DNA of 64,000 nucleotides from Alphaproteobacteria bacterium (GCA_947474645.1 CANJJD010000006.1:53197-117196), one strand, 5' to 3'. Positions 15,279 through 24,693 are shown, numbered from the stretch's first letter. Numbers and translations are program-made. Notes: generated from the letters alone by a model not told the origin.

Positions 15279-17983
15279 GGCTTTGCTGCTCCAATGGTAT
15301 CCGGTGGCCCCTCCGGACGAAGGCTGTTTGACCATGCTTCGGTATAAGACTTCAAGAGTTCGTCAAAATTAAGGGAGGTATCCAGGGTCAGGTCGATGGG
15401 CGTGCCGCTGGGCAAGGGGATAGGCTTGTAAAGTGCGGTCCCGTTGATGATGTCGGTGATGGCGACCTCGGCCACCTGGCGCTGGGGTGGATCGCTCTTG
15501 CCCTTGATGTGGAACAGGATTTTCAGGCGCCCATTCTCCACCGAATTGAGTTCGGCCGACATCTGGTCGAAGGCCAGATACTCCAACGCCTGATAGGCGA
15601 AATCCTGCACCGCGTTGGTGCTGATGGCCGCCTCGCCTTGTGCCCATAGCGACCGGCTGATGGACAGCCGCCCGGGCCCGTCGGCCGTGATCTTGCCGTT
15701 GGCGATGCGAAAGCCCTCCGCGCTCAGGGTGAAGGGAATATTGCCCGACACCTTGCCCTCCAACTTGACCTTGGCGCCCAGGTTGGAAGCCGAAACCAGC
15801 GAGTCCAGGGCGATGGACTTGATCTGGGCCGCGCCCGCCACGTCCTTGGGGTTGGCCAGTGACAAAGTGATGGCGCCCAAAGAGACATGGCCCTGGGCGA
15901 TATCGGTGTCGGCCTTTGCGATCTGGATGGCGGTGGGGCTGAAGCCGAAGCGCACATCCACCGAACTGAACGGCAGGGTCCAGTCGATGCGCGCGATGGA
16001 AAGGCCCTGGCCCGGCGCGGTGACCGGCGGCAACAGCGAGGTGAAGTGGATTTCGCTTTTGACGGCATGGGCCTTGCCCAGCACGGTCATGAAATCCAGC
16101 GCCGCGATGGCGAGCGTGCCCTGGCTGGTGATCTGGTTTTTGTCCCAGGTGATGTCACCGCTGAAAGAGGCGGTGCCTTCGGCGCGGCGGAACGCCGCCA
16201 GCAGCGGTGACAGGCTTTCCGGCTGCAGCTTGCCCGGCGCGAACACCAGGCCCGGCGCGGCGATATGGGCGGCGCCATTGCCCGTGGCCATGGTGTGGGA
16301 AAATTGGGTTTCGCCCAGGGTATTTTTCTGCGCGTCGGTGGCTGCGATCCGGCCGCGCCACACCCCGCCCTCCAGCGCGACCGTGCCGCTGCCCAACAGG
16401 GGCCTGAAGCGCAGCGGAACGGTGCGATCGGAAACCTCGGCCGATGTGAGGGTAATCGTGCCCCTGCGCGGTGCGCCCTGCCCTTCGAAATTCAGACGGC
16501 CGGCGGCCTTTTCCACCCGCACATTGCCCAGCGGCAGGTTGGCGGAGGCACCGCGCACCGCACCGGACAGTTTCCAGTCCAGGCCCTCGCCGGTCAGAAG
16601 CGGCCTGCCCGATGCGCCGCAGAGCTGGGCGCGCACATCCTTGGCCAGGTCCGTGGCGCCGGGATGAAAAGCTGACAGCGACACCTGCGCACAGCCGGAA
16701 GGGGTAAAGGCATAATGGCCCGCTTGATAGGAAACGGTGCCGCGGGCGGTAAGGTCAGCCCCGCGCAGCATGGCAAAGTTGAAATGCGTCTTCAGCGATG
16801 CATCGCCGGTCAAGCCGCCGCCGCTCCACACCAGGTTGCTGGCCGTCAGGCGCGCCGCCGGCAGGCCGGCGCCGGACAGCGAAGCCTCCAGCGCCGTGGT
16901 CAGGCCGCTGGACGCGCCCGACACATTCAGCACCGGAACGGTAAGCCTGGCGCCGCGCGCGCCGGTCACGATCAGCGGCGCGGTGAGCGAAAAGCTGCTG
17001 GCCTTGCCGCGCTGGACGATATGCCCGGCGAAGTTGACCTGCAGATGCGCCAGATTTCGCGTGAGGACCGAGGCCAGCGCCGGATCAACGGCGCGCAGCG
17101 CCCGCAGATCCGCGACAATCCCGGCATCGCCCGTGGCTTTCACATCGCCTTGCGCCTGGACATCGCCGTTCGCCACCGTGGCGCTGAAATTGCTGACAGT
17201 CGCATCCAGCCTGGGCGCGGACAGGCCTGCCAGCGCTTGCGTGGAAAGCTGCAAATGGGCCGAAGGCGCGGTGACCGAGATGCGCCCATCCGCCGACCAC
17301 CAGTTCAACTTTTCCGCAACCAGCCGCGCATCCAGGTCCGGCACGCTCAGTCCGCCCTTGTCCACCGCGCCCTGGACATGCACGGCCAGGTGGCCGGTGG
17401 CGTTGTCGAAGGCCAGATCGGCGGCGCGCAACCCCACCCGCGTGCCTTGCCAGGTGATCGTGGTCGGCTGGGCGCGCAGGGTTGCCGTCACCGGCAGGTT
17501 CTTCACCAACTTGACGTCGCCACGCACATCCAGCGCGCCGCCCGGCGTGGTGAGCAGAAGGCGCAAGCCGGTGAGCGACACGGCCAGATCGTCGGAGACA
17601 AATTGCGACTTGCCCTGCTCCCGCTTCAGGGAGTCGATCCAGTCCTGCAGCGATCCCAGGTTGGGCTTGCCGTTTTCATCCAGCCGCACCCGCACCACCG
17701 GGTTCACCAGCCGCACTTCCACGACATAGGGCAGCCAGCGCAGGGGATCGAAATAAAGCTCGATCCGCTCGGCCGCCACGTCGGGCGCATCGGCGCGCCC
17801 CAGCGCAAAACGGCCGGAGACGCCGGACAGGCCCAGCGTCCCGATCTCAACCTGGGATTCCACGCCATGCTGGCGGAAATAGGCGCGGGCATAGCGGGCC
17901 GCGATCATGGCGCGCGCCAGCCACAGCGCCAGCAGGATCGCCACCACACCCAGCAAAATTGCCGCCAGCCAGCGCCGGTTCAA
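15275..17983 (-). CDS. ydbH: YdbH-family AsmA-like intermembrane bridge protein
   Basis: A 902-residue protein with one N-terminal membrane anchor (LAAILLGVVAILLALWLA), followed by long stretches of alternating hydrophobic and small residues that form the beta-groove of AsmA-like proteins. The C-terminus (QVAEVAITDIINGTALYKPIPLPSGTPIDL, LNFDELLKSY) is the conserved YdbH end that meets YnbE. The family, with TamB and YhdP, moves phospholipids from inner to outer membrane. The likely start is TTG at 17983, with GGAG about 8 nt upstream; no ATG fits. It overlaps ynbE by 4 nt and leads the ydbH-ynbE-ydbL operon. Confidence 0.88.
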   Translation of the reverse strand: MNRRWLAAILLGVVAILLALWLARAMIAARYARAYFRQHGVESQVEIGTLGLSGVSGRFALGRADAPDVAAERIELYFDPLRWLPYVVEVRLVNPVVRVRLDENGKPNLGSLQDWIDSLKREQGKSQFVSDDLAVSLTGLRLLLTTPGGALDVRGDVKLVKNLPVTATLRAQPTTITWQGTRVGLRAADLAFDNATGHLAVHVQGAVDKGGLSVPDLDARLVAEKLNWWSADGRISVTAPSAHLQLSTQALAGLSAPRLDATVSNFSATVANGDVQAQGDVKATGDAGIVADLRALRAVDPALASVLTRNLAHLQVNFAGHIVQRGKASSFSLTAPLIVTGARGARLTVPVLNVSGASSGLTTALEASLSGAGLPAARLTASNLVWSGGGLTGDASLKTHFNFAMLRGADLTARGTVSYQAGHYAFTPSGCAQVSLSAFHPGATDLAKDVRAQLCGASGRPLLTGEGLDWKLSGAVRGASANLPLGNVRVEKAAGRLNFEGQGAPRRGTITLTSAEVSDRTVPLRFRPLLGSGTVALEGGVWRGRIAATDAQKNTLGETQFSHTMATGNGAAHIAAPGLVFAPGKLQPESLSPLLAAFRRAEGTASFSGDITWDKNQITSQGTLAIAALDFMTVLGKAHAVKSEIHFTSLLPPVTAPGQGLSIARIDWTLPFSSVDVRFGFSPTAIQIAKADTDIAQGHVSLGAITLSLANPKDVAGAAQIKSIALDSLVSASNLGAKVKLEGKVSGNIPFTLSAEGFRIANGKITADGPGRLSISRSLWAQGEAAISTNAVQDFAYQALEYLAFDQMSAELNSVENGRLKILFHIKGKSDPPQRQVAEVAITDIINGTALYKPIPLPSGTPIDLTLDTSLNFDELLKSYTEAWSNSLRPEGPPDTIGAAKP

Positions 17984-18039
17984 ATCAGAAGCTCCATCCG
18001 GCGAAACAGTAACGCGGAGGCCGCAGCTTTGCGACAGAA

Positions 18040-18897
18040 TCAGGCGCGGATATGGCGGCCCAGGCGCGATTTGTCGGGACGGTAGATGCGCACCGCATTG
18101 TCGCCCATCGCCGCGCGCACCGCGCTGGGCTCCCGGGCCGCCACCGCCTCGCGCGTCAGGTCGAACCAGTCCTGGTAGTTACCTGCCAAGGTCAGCACCG
18201 GCCAGTCGCTGCCCCAGATCAGGCGACCGGGGCCAAAATGGTCGAACAGCAGGCCGACGGCGCGTACGATATCGTCGCGCGTGCCATGCGCGCCCAATTC
18301 GGTGAGAAGACCGCTGACCTTGCAGGTGACATTGGGCTGCGCGGCCAAGGCTTCGATGCCGCGCGCCCAGGCGTCCAAGGCATCGCCCTCGCCCAGTTTC
18401 GGCTTGGCGGCATGGTCCAGCACAATGGAAAGCTGCGGATGGCGCTGCGCCAGTTCGGTGACGACGCCGAGCTGGTGGGACAGGATCAGGGCGTCGAATA
18501 CCAGTCCTTCGGCGGCGATGGTGTTCAAGGCCGGCGTCAGCGCGGGCTGCAGGATCCAGTTGGGATCGGCAATGTCCTGCAACATCGGCCGCACTCCCAG
18601 GAACAGGAGATCAGCGGCGCGGCGGCGTAGCTCATCGCCGGCGTCCGGCGCCAGCAGATCCACCCAGCCCACCACGCCCAGCACAAAGGGCGTCTTGCGC
18701 GCGATGCCCAGCATGTAATCCGTCTCGGCCACCGTGGGCGCGGCCTGCACCAGGATAGTGGCGTCAACTCCGGTCTCGACCAACAGCGGCCTGAGATCGG
18801 CGGTGCCGAACACGCGATGGATGGGATTGTCCGGCGCCAACCAGCCATAATCGCCGCGCGCCGGATCCCAGAAATGCTGATGCGCGTCAACGATCAT
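18040..18897 (-). CDS. amidohydrolase-family lactonase, probable L-fuconolactonase
   Basis: A 285-residue TIM-barrel amidohydrolase of the COG3618 type. The ATG at 18897 overlaps the upstream aldo/keto reductase stop as ATGA and gives the usual N-terminus MIVDAHQHFWD. Other family motifs are GVRPMLQDI, LDHAAKP, VTCKVSGL and WGSDWPVL with the catalytic Asp. Family members hydrolyse L-fucono-, L-rhamnono- or related aldonolactones in the cytoplasm. With the adjacent L-fucose-type dehydrogenase and FucP permease, hydrolysis of L-fuconolactone to L-fuconate is the best guess. L-galactono- or D-arabinonolactone are alternatives. Confidence 0.85.
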   Translation of the reverse strand: MIVDAHQHFWDPARGDYGWLAPDNPIHRVFGTADLRPLLVETGVDATILVQAAPTVAETDYMLGIARKTPFVLGVVGWVDLLAPDAGDELRRRAADLLFLGVRPMLQDIADPNWILQPALTPALNTIAAEGLVFDALILSHQLGVVTELAQRHPQLSIVLDHAAKPKLGEGDALDAWARGIEALAAQPNVTCKVSGLLTELGAHGTRDDIVRAVGLLFDHFGPGRLIWGSDWPVLTLAGNYQDWFDLTREAVAAREPSAVRAAMGDNAVRIYRPDKSRLGRHIRA

Positions 18898-19916
18898 GGA
18901 ATTGGCGCGTCCGTGCGAATGAGGTTTTCGGCCCGCAGATCCTGCCACAGGGCGGCGGGAATCTTGTGACGATAGAGCGTCACGGTCTGTTCCACGCGGC
19001 CAGCGGAATCCAGTCCGGGAATGACGCTGGCGACCAAGGGATGGGCTAGTGGGAATTGCAGCGCCGCCGCGGCCAGTGGCACGCCGTGACGCTCGCACAG
19101 CGTTTCGATCTTGCGGACCTTTTCGATCACGCTTTGCGGGGCGGGCTCATAATCATAATAAAGTGGTGCAGCGCTTTTGGTGCCCACGGCCAGGATGCCG
19201 GAATTGTAGGGCCCGCCCACCACGATGGCGGTGCCCGCCGCCGCGCAAGCCGGGAACAGATCGTCCAGCGGCGTCTGCTCCAGCAACGTATAGCGCCCTG
19301 CCAGCAGGATGACGTCCAGCCGCGCATGGTCCATCACCTCCAGGCAGGCCGGCACTTCATTCACGCCCATGCCGAAACCGGAAATCATCTTGGCGGCGCG
19401 CAATTCTTCCAGCGCCTTCAGGCCACCGTCCCTGGTCAGCTCAGCCATGCGGGCGGCGTTGGCGTCGCCATGAGTCAGCCGGCCAATATCATGGATATAA
19501 AGAAGATCTATGCGCGATAAGCCCAACCGCTGCAGGCTTTCTTCAAAGGACCGCATAACCGCGTCATAGGAATAGTCATAGACCGGCTCGAACGGCATGG
19601 GCGTGGCATAGCCGTGGCGCAGGATGTTTTCATCCACCGGGCCGGGCATTGGCTTCAGCAGCCGGCCCACCTTGGTGGACAGCACGATATTCTTGCGGCC
19701 CCGCAGCACATCCCCCAGCCGCCGCTCCGACAGGCCGAAGCCATAAAAAGGCGCGGTGTCGTAATAGCCGAATCCGGCTGCTTCCGCCGCCGCAAGCGTT
19801 TCTCGCGCGCTCTCGTCCGGCAGCGGCTTGAACAGATTGCCCAGCGGCGCGGTGCCGAAACCCAGCTCGGTGACGGACAGGCCGGTCTTACCCAATGAAC
19901 GAAGCGGAAACGTCAC
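18894..19916 (-). CDS. aldo/keto reductase, probable L-fucose (D-threo-aldose) 1-dehydrogenase
   Basis: A 340-residue AKR-family enzyme. The start is GTG at 19916, overlapping the permease stop as GTGA. Family features: LGFGTAPLGN, catalytic Tyr in DTAPFYGFGLSE, Lys in LSTKVGRLL, and His in LLYIHDIGR. The sequence resembles the D-threo-aldose 1-dehydrogenase branch, which oxidises L-fucose, L-galactose or D-arabinose to the lactone with NAD(P). It lies between a FucP-like permease and a lactonase with 4-nt overlaps on both sides, so the three genes form a tight uptake-oxidation-hydrolysis unit. Confidence 0.88.
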   Translation of the reverse strand: MTFPLRSLGKTGLSVTELGFGTAPLGNLFKPLPDESARETLAAAEAAGFGYYDTAPFYGFGLSERRLGDVLRGRKNIVLSTKVGRLLKPMPGPVDENILRHGYATPMPFEPVYDYSYDAVMRSFEESLQRLGLSRIDLLYIHDIGRLTHGDANAARMAELTRDGGLKALEELRAAKMISGFGMGVNEVPACLEVMDHARLDVILLAGRYTLLEQTPLDDLFPACAAAGTAIVVGGPYNSGILAVGTKSAAPLYYDYEPAPQSVIEKVRKIETLCERHGVPLAAAALQFPLAHPLVASVIPGLDSAGRVEQTVTLYRHKIPAALWQDLRAENLIRTDAPIP

Positions 19917-21178
19917 GTTTCGGCATGCCCCAGCTTTGGCGCCATCCAGGCAAAGCCCAGCACCACCAGGTAGCAGGCCACCAGCAGGAACATGCTCCAG
20001 TGCAACGCGCCGGTGTGATCGGCGATGAACGTCATCAGGGGCGGCACTATCGCGGCGCCGGAAATCGCCATCACGATGAAGGAGGAGGCGAACTCGGTTT
20101 CATGCCCCAGCCTTTCCAGCCCCAGCGCGAAGATGGTGGGGAACATCACCGACATGAAGAAGCTGGTCGCCACCAGCGCGATCAGCGACGCCTGGCCGCC
20201 CAAGGTCGCGGCGGCGGTGCACAGCACCACGTTGCAGGCGCAATAGAGCATCAACTGCCGCGCCGGATCGATATAGCGTTGCAGCCAGGCGCCGAAGAAA
20301 CGCCCGACGCAAAAAGCAATCATGGTGGCTTCCAAGTAGACCTGCGCGCCCACCCGCTCAGGCACATTGGCCGCCTCATGGGCGAAATCCACCAGCAGGC
20401 TCCAGGTACCCACCTGGGCGCCGACATAGAAGAATTGCGCCAGCACGGCATAGCGAACGCGCTTGTGGCGCAGCACATGGAATACCGAAGTCGAGCCTTC
20501 CGGCGTCACGTCACCGCGCAAAGGCGGATACTTTGTCAGGGCGATGGCCGAGGCGATCACCACCATCAGCACGCCCAGCACCAGATAAGGCGGCCCCACC
20601 GTGGCTGCTTCGGACGCGCGCCAGGCATCCACCGCCTGCGGTGTCATGGCGGCGATCTGGTCCGGGCTGTACTCCACACCGGAGAAAATCACATAGCCGC
20701 CGACCAGCGGGCCCAGCACGGTGGCGACGCCGTTAAAGGCCTGGGCGAAGTTCAGCCGCGGCGAGGCCGTCTTGGGATCGCCCATGATGGTGATGTAGGG
20801 ATTGGCGCTGGTCTCCAGGAAGGCGGCACCGAACGCGATGATGTAAAGCGCCGCCAGGAAGACCCCATAGACCCGCATCTGCGCCGCCGGCACGAACAGG
20901 AAGGCGCCGACAGCGTACATCGCCAGCCCCAGCACCATGGTCTTCTTGTAGCCGATGCGGCGGATGATCATCGCGGCCGGCAGAGGCGCGCAGAAATAGG
21001 CGATGTAGAACGCAAACTGGGTCAGGCTGGCGCGAGTGCGGCTGATGTCCAGCGCCTTCTGGAAATGATGCAGCAACAGGTCGTTGAATTGCGAGGCCAG
21101 GCCCCAGGCGAAGAACAGGGTCGCGGTCAGCGCAAAGGCGACCACATAACGCCGCTCGACAACCGGCAACTTGCTCAT
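19913..21178 (-). CDS. fucP: FucP-family sugar:proton symporter
   Basis: A 421-residue, 12-TM permease of the FHS branch of MFS, as in L-fucose permease FucP. Typical features are FFAWGLASQFNDLLLHHFQKAL in TM1, the RIGYKKTMVLGLAMYAVGAFLF loop, LETSANPYITIMGDP and LNFAQAFNGVATVLGPLVGG. The conserved Asn/Asp in TM1 and Glu in TM4 fit proton-coupled sugar uptake. A purine-rich GGGGGGAAGC precedes the ATG. It overlaps the L-fucose-type dehydrogenase by 4 nt, which supports L-fucose or a related aldose as substrate. Confidence 0.88.
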   Translation of the reverse strand: MSKLPVVERRYVVAFALTATLFFAWGLASQFNDLLLHHFQKALDISRTRASLTQFAFYIAYFCAPLPAAMIIRRIGYKKTMVLGLAMYAVGAFLFVPAAQMRVYGVFLAALYIIAFGAAFLETSANPYITIMGDPKTASPRLNFAQAFNGVATVLGPLVGGYVIFSGVEYSPDQIAAMTPQAVDAWRASEAATVGPPYLVLGVLMVVIASAIALTKYPPLRGDVTPEGSTSVFHVLRHKRVRYAVLAQFFYVGAQVGTWSLLVDFAHEAANVPERVGAQVYLEATMIAFCVGRFFGAWLQRYIDPARQLMLYCACNVVLCTAAATLGGQASLIALVATSFFMSVMFPTIFALGLERLGHETEFASSFIVMAISGAAIVPPLMTFIADHTGALHWSMFLLVACYLVVLGFAWMAPKLGHAET

Positions 21179-21229
21179 GCTTCCCCCCGCTCTTATGCCC
21201 GCCAGTTAAGCGGAAAAAGGGGACGCACG

Positions 21230-22732
21230 CTACATGGTGGCGCCGATCTGCCAGGGCACGAATTCGGCATCGCCATAGCCCAGTTTCTCAGACTTGGAAC
21301 GGGTGCCAGAGGCGATCATCAAGATGTGCTCGAAGATTTCCTTGCCCTTGTCCTGGATGGAAACCCCGTCCAGCACATCGCCGCAATTGATGTCCATGTC
21401 GTCGGTCATGCGTTCATAGACCGGCGTGTTGGTGGCGAGCTTGATGGACGGCGTAGGCTTGCAGCCATAGGCCGAGCCGCGTCCGGTGGTGAAGCACAAG
21501 ATATTGGCGCCGCCCGCCACCTGCCCCGTCGCCGAGACCGGGTCGTAGCCGGGCGTATCCATAAAGACAAAACCCTTGGTGGTGACAGGCTCGGCATATT
21601 CCACCACGTCCTTCAGCCGCGTGGTGCCGCCCTTGGCCGCGGCTCCCAGCGATTTTTCCAAAATCGTGGTCAACCCGCCCGCCTTGTTCCCGGGCGAGGG
21701 ATTGTTGTTCATGCTGCCGTCATTGCGGCGGGTGTAATCCTCCCACCAGCGGATGCGCTCCAGCAACTTCTTGCCGACTTCGGGACTGGCGCGCCGGGTC
21801 AGCAGATGTTCGGCGCCATAGATCTCAGGTGTCTCGGACAGGATGGCGGTGCCGCCATGGGCCACCAGCAGGTCCACCGCCGCGCCCAAGGACGGATTGG
21901 CGGTGATGCCGGAATAGCCATCGCTGCCGCCGCATTGCAGCGCCAGCATCAATTCGGACGCCGGCGCGGTTTCGCGGCGGACCGCGCCCGCCGCCGGCAG
22001 CATGTCGCGCACCGCGGCAATGCCGGCCTCGATCGCCTTTTGCGTCCCGCCGGTGTCCTGGATGGTGAGGGAGCGGAAGGTATCGCTTTCGGCGATGTTG
22101 TAGGCCTTCTTCCAGCGCGGGATCTGGAAGGTCTCGCAGCCCAGGCCCACCATCAGCACCGCGCCCATATTGGGATTGGCGGCATAGCCCCATTGGGTGC
22201 GCTTGAGCACCTCATAGCCTTCGCCCTTGCTGTCCATGCCGCAGCCATGGCCATGCACCAGCGGGATGATGCCGTCCACGTCCGGATAGTCATCCAGCAT
22301 GCCGCTCTTTTCCACTTCGCGGGCGATCAGCCGCGCCACCGTGGCCGAACAGTTCACGCTGGTGAGGATGCCGAGATAATTGCGGGTGCCGAACTTGCCA
22401 TTGGCGCGGCGAAAGCCCTGGAAGGTGGCCTGCGGGTTGGCGGGCTCCGGATCGCGCGCATCCACTTCGAACTGATAGTCGCGGTCCACGGAATGGAACC
22501 CAATATTGTGCTCATGCACCCAATCGCCCGGCACGATATCCTGGGTGGCGAAGCCGATGATCTGGCCGAACTTCAGCGCCGGCTCGTCCTTCTTGATGGG
22601 GCGCACCGCCGCCTTGTGGCCGGGCGGAATGCGCCGCGTGAACTTCACATCATCCACGATGTCGCCGGGCGACAGGCCGGCCACCGCCACCACGACATTG
22701 TCGGTCGGATGAAGCCGCAGGTAAGACGCCAT
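21230..22732 (-). CDS. UxaA/GarD-family sugar-acid dehydratase
   Basis: A 500-residue enzyme of the altronate/galactarate dehydratase family. The N-terminal SAF-like domain (residues about 1-95, LRLHPTDNVVVAVAGL, VPGDWVHEHN) is followed by the UxaA catalytic part with GTRNYLGILTSVNCSATV, HGHGCGMDSKGEGY, GLGCETFQ, ALQCGGSDGYSGITANP and FTTGRGSAYG. These Cys and His residues hold the iron centre. It lies 51 nt upstream of the FucP/dehydrogenase/lactonase unit, so it is a candidate dehydratase for the aldonate they produce. GGGAG before the ATG supports the start. The exact substrate is uncertain. Confidence 0.85.
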   Translation of the reverse strand: MASYLRLHPTDNVVVAVAGLSPGDIVDDVKFTRRIPPGHKAAVRPIKKDEPALKFGQIIGFATQDIVPGDWVHEHNIGFHSVDRDYQFEVDARDPEPANPQATFQGFRRANGKFGTRNYLGILTSVNCSATVARLIAREVEKSGMLDDYPDVDGIIPLVHGHGCGMDSKGEGYEVLKRTQWGYAANPNMGAVLMVGLGCETFQIPRWKKAYNIAESDTFRSLTIQDTGGTQKAIEAGIAAVRDMLPAAGAVRRETAPASELMLALQCGGSDGYSGITANPSLGAAVDLLVAHGGTAILSETPEIYGAEHLLTRRASPEVGKKLLERIRWWEDYTRRNDGSMNNNPSPGNKAGGLTTILEKSLGAAAKGGTTRLKDVVEYAEPVTTKGFVFMDTPGYDPVSATGQVAGGANILCFTTGRGSAYGCKPTPSIKLATNTPVYERMTDDMDINCGDVLDGVSIQDKGKEIFEHILMIASGTRSKSEKLGYGDAEFVPWQIGATM

Positions 22733-22793
22733 GATTGCTCCCGGATGAGAAGGAGGCTCTTATAGTCCAAGCCTTGCTCCGGAGAATAACAAA

Positions 22794-23138
22794 ATGAGCC
22801 GCCGCCTGTGCTTCGCGCTGGACCTGGTCAACGACGCGGCCAAAATCGCCGAATATGAGCGTTTCCACGCCCCCGGCGGGGTGTGGCCCGCAATCGTGGA
22901 CGACATCCGCGCCCAGGGGATCGAAGGCATGGAAATCTGGCGCACCGGCGACCGCATGGTGATGATCGCCACCGTGGCCGACGACTATCCCCGCGCCCGC
23001 GATATCCCGGCCAAGCATGATGAGTGGGAGACCCTGATGTGGGGCTTCCAGAAGGCCCTGCCCCATGCCGCGCCGGGGCAGAAATGGGTTCCGATGGCCA
23101 AGATCTTCGACCTGGCCCAGCAAAAGGGCGCCGCATAG
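22794..23138 (+). CDS. L-rhamnose/L-fucose mutarotase family protein
   Basis: A 114-residue cytoplasmic protein of the RhaM/DUF718 family, a dimeric ferredoxin-like fold that interconverts sugar anomers. Family motifs are CFALDLVNDAAKIAEYERFHAP with the catalytic His, WPAIVDDIRAQGIEGMEIW, and DEWETLMWGFQKALP. In known L-fucose oxidation clusters a mutarotase of this family supplies the anomer used by the dehydrogenase. The gene is divergent from the UxaA-type dehydratase with 61 nt between, so the region probably holds a shared control point for this sugar. Confidence 0.87.
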   Translation: MSRRLCFALDLVNDAAKIAEYERFHAPGGVWPAIVDDIRAQGIEGMEIWRTGDRMVMIATVADDYPRARDIPAKHDEWETLMWGFQKALPHAAPGQKWVPMAKIFDLAQQKGAA

Positions 23139-23191
23139 CCCCTGCGGGAACCGGCACGGATCGCAAGCAGGCTTATTATCGTTACACTTGC

Positions 23192-23935
23192 ATGAGGTTC
23201 CTTCTCGCCCTCGGCGTGCTGCTTTTGCTTGCCTGCCCTGCGCCGGCCCAGGTTGCCTTTCCGCAGGTGACGGGCATTCCCGTCCCCCTGCAGAGCATCA
23301 GCGGCCGGTTCAGCTCGCTCAACCCACTTAACCCGCGCAGATGCACTTACAGAAAAATAAGCGGCCGCGTGGTCTCGCCACGCTTGATCATGGTGGAGGA
23401 GATGGACTGCGGCCGGTCCGGCCATGACAACGCGCTGGTCAATATCCAATTCAGCAACCCCGCCGATGCCGCGCAGATGGTGACGGGACGGAATGTCGTC
23501 ATAGCAGCCAGCTTCAAACGGGCGGAGGAGGATCGCGAGCCCACCATTGTCGCCGAATTCCTGATTGCGGAAAAAGCCCGGATCGAGTCGGCGGATCCGA
23601 TCGGCGAGGCCGTACCCGCCTTTACCAGCTACATGATCTGTCAGCCGCCGGAGCTGGATGCGCTCGCCCGGCAGCTTGGCGGTGAGCTGTGTGTGCAAAG
23701 CACCATCGTGGCAAGCCTCGCAGCAGCGGGTCCGGCGCTGGAGCGGGCCGCCCGCGCGCCTTCGAACGCCGCGCCCGGGGATGATGCGCCCGGTGACCCG
23801 AACGATATTTCGTGCCGCCGCGATCCCAAAGTATCGGATCGAAACCTAGCGGCCATCGCCTGTGCCCGGGGCAGCTATTGGGCCTGGTACAAGGCGTTGC
23901 ACGACCCGCAATTCTCGATGCCGGCGCCGCCATGA
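23192..23935 (+). CDS. secreted hypothetical protein
   Basis: About 247 residues. The ATG at 23192 begins directly with a Sec signal (MRFLLALGVLLLLACPAPAQ); no good ribosome-binding site is seen. Mature residues 20-160 form a predicted beta-rich domain with several Cys (RRCTYRKISG, VEEMDCGRSG, YMICQPPELD, GGELCVQST). The C-terminal part is Pro/Ala-rich, then has CRRDPKVSDRNLAAIACARGSYWAWY. I recognise no family. It ends in an ATGA overlap with a TonB-like gene, so the two are probably cotranslated. Confidence 0.65.
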   Translation: MRFLLALGVLLLLACPAPAQVAFPQVTGIPVPLQSISGRFSSLNPLNPRRCTYRKISGRVVSPRLIMVEEMDCGRSGHDNALVNIQFSNPADAAQMVTGRNVVIAASFKRAEEDREPTIVAEFLIAEKARIESADPIGEAVPAFTSYMICQPPELDALARQLGGELCVQSTIVASLAAAGPALERAARAPSNAAPGDDAPGDPNDISCRRDPKVSDRNLAAIACARGSYWAWYKALHDPQFSMPAPP

Positions 23936-24693
23936 AGCCCGCCGCCCCGTTGTCGGAATTTTCCCATCCTCACGGGCCGGCGCGCATCGACAGTAAAAGC
24001 CGGATCGTGGCGGGACTGCTGACCGGCGTTCTGTATGCCTTTTTCGCGCTGCTGGCCTGGTATTCCAGTCACGCACCGGTGCCCGCCAAATTGACGGAAA
24101 TCACCGCGACCTTGTTGCCGGATGCTCCCACCAAACGCGTCGTCGAGCCGTTGCCGCCATTCCTGGCCCATCTGATCCGGCCGCGCGCCGAACAGCCGGC
24201 GCTGCCGGTGTTCACCATCGCGTCCGGTGCACCGCCCCAGGCACCCGCGCCGCTTGCGGCGTCGGCGGCAAAAACCTCGCCCCTGCTGGGCGGCACCGCC
24301 GGCAACGGGCCGATGGGCCAGGCGGCTTCGGGCAACGGCACGGGGGGCAATGGTGGCGCACTATCAGGCTGCTTTGACCGGGCCTGGATGCGCGCCGTGT
24401 CCGAGCGGGTGAGCCAGTTCTTTTACTACCCGAGCGGCGCCCTGGCCGTGCATCGGACGGGCCTGGTGATGGTGCATTTCGTGGTGCGCCGCGACGGCAA
24501 GATAGACCGGCTGCAGGTCGGCAAGTCCTCCGGCGATGCGGAACTCGACAAGGCCGCCATCGATATCCTGCGCAAGGCCCAGCCCTTGCCGCCGATTCCA
24601 GATCGCATGCACACCGACCGGGTCGAAGGCGAGCTGCCGATAAACTTCGGGGTGCGCAGCTTCAGCGGCAGCGCGACCGGAGGGACCTGCTAA
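23932..24693 (+). CDS. TonB-like energy transducer (C-terminal TonB domain)
   Basis: About 253 residues. The ATG overlaps the previous stop (ATGA). One membrane anchor near residues 26-45 (IVAGLLTGVLYAFFALLAWY) is followed by a Pro/Ala/Gly-rich periplasmic linker. Residues about 145-245 are a TonB C-terminal domain: VSQFFYYPSGALAVHRTGLVMVHFVVRRDGKI, VGKSSGDAELDKAAIDILRKAQPLPPIP. It would link an inner-membrane ExbBD motor to an outer-membrane receptor, or serve another periplasmic partner. No exbBD genes lie nearby. A second, separate TonB is encoded with the iron receptor at 38.6 kb. Confidence 0.8.
   Translation: MKPAAPLSEFSHPHGPARIDSKSRIVAGLLTGVLYAFFALLAWYSSHAPVPAKLTEITATLLPDAPTKRVVEPLPPFLAHLIRPRAEQPALPVFTIASGAPPQAPAPLAASAAKTSPLLGGTAGNGPMGQAASGNGTGGNGGALSGCFDRAWMRAVSERVSQFFYYPSGALAVHRTGLVMVHFVVRRDGKIDRLQVGKSSGDAELDKAAIDILRKAQPLPPIPDRMHTDRVEGELPINFGVRSFSGSATGGTC

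Noticed and set aside
19895..22765. 956-codon open frame on the plus strand
   Set aside because: It lies antisense to the fucP and UxaA-type genes, which have clear family motifs. GC-rich codon bias commonly opens such antisense frames, and its translation is His/Gly/Arg-rich without any motif.
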